NCBI RefSeq assembly: GCF_024448165.1
Contig: NZ_JAMOLN010000051.1
Coordinates: 1-48,000 of the forward strand
DNA from: Streptomyces longispororuber
GTDB lineage: Bacteria > Actinomycetota > Actinomycetes > Streptomycetales > Streptomycetaceae
Reading direction: 5' to 3'
Length of the DNA stretch: 48,000 nucleotides
Part shown: piece after piece, positions 47,981 through 48,000 of the stretch
Layout of the letters: each line of letters starts with the position of its first letter
How positions within the stretch are numbered: the stretch's first letter is position 1
Program-made: the position numbers and the translations under genes
Notes under the pieces: generated by a model
Database searches by the model: none
What the model saw: only the letters and a program-made list of their open reading frames with translations
Told to the model about the DNA's origin: nothing

Positions 47981-48000
47981 GGTCAGGTCACCTCCCGGTC

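Overview
The window is very GC-rich, with strong G/C bias at third codon positions, frequent GTG and TTG starts, twin-arginine signal peptides and stop/start overlaps of the ATGA and GTGA type. Together with a 388-residue actinomycete-type xylose isomerase, a polysaccharide lyase family 8 enzyme and a proteasome-ATPase-like AAA protein, this points to a Streptomyces or close relative, and to chromosomal DNA with one accessory patch.

Layout. 1-5.2 kb: end of an upstream gene, an ATP-dependent DNA ligase, a two-part CPA2 cation/proton antiporter (TrkA-C regulatory subunit plus channel subunit) and a 14-TM drug efflux pump. 5.3-10 kb: a GAF protein, then an ABC exporter, its permease, a histidine kinase and a LuxR-type response regulator, then a Nudix hydrolase. 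10.2-18.5 kb: a succinate-semialdehyde-type dehydrogenase, a secreted PL8 lyase with a convergent DeoR/LacI-type chimeric regulator, a nucleotidyltransferase-fold protein, a secreted phytase-like esterase and a membrane protein with a tetrapeptide-repeat tail. 18.6-22.6 kb: the xylose locus xylA / xylB-xylR. 22.7-25.4 kb: a RelA/SpoT-type alarmone synthetase translationally coupled to an ARC/Mpa-like AAA+ ATPase, the most unusual gene pair here. 25.6-30.3 kb: acetamidase/formamidase, a Tat-exported peptidoglycan amidase, a GAF/winged-helix activator and the aldehyde dehydrogenase it probably controls.

30.3-35.6 kb is accessory. The last 56 bp of the aldehyde dehydrogenase gene recur, with one mismatch, 1.83 kb downstream. 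Between the two copies lie a divergent doxX/tetR pair and two gene remnants. Just outside the second copy are a 59-residue membrane-peptide gene and a 999-codon HTH-NTPase-TPR protein of STAND-like architecture. The direct repeat of a gene 3' end looks like the att scar of an integrated element, although no integrase is present.

35.8-48 kb: a PAP2 phosphatase, then eleven minus-strand genes, nearly all overlapping by 4 bp, for a surface glycan: two glycosyltransferases, a flippase, a pyruvyltransferase and enzymes that should build a C-methylated, possibly aminated CDP-linked deoxysugar, plus a PIG-L deacetylase and a DUF4910-type aminopeptidase-like protein. The operon continues beyond the window on its 5' side, and no 4,6-dehydratase is visible.

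All functions are read from sequence motifs recognised by eye. No database search was possible, so novelty is a judgement and not a result.
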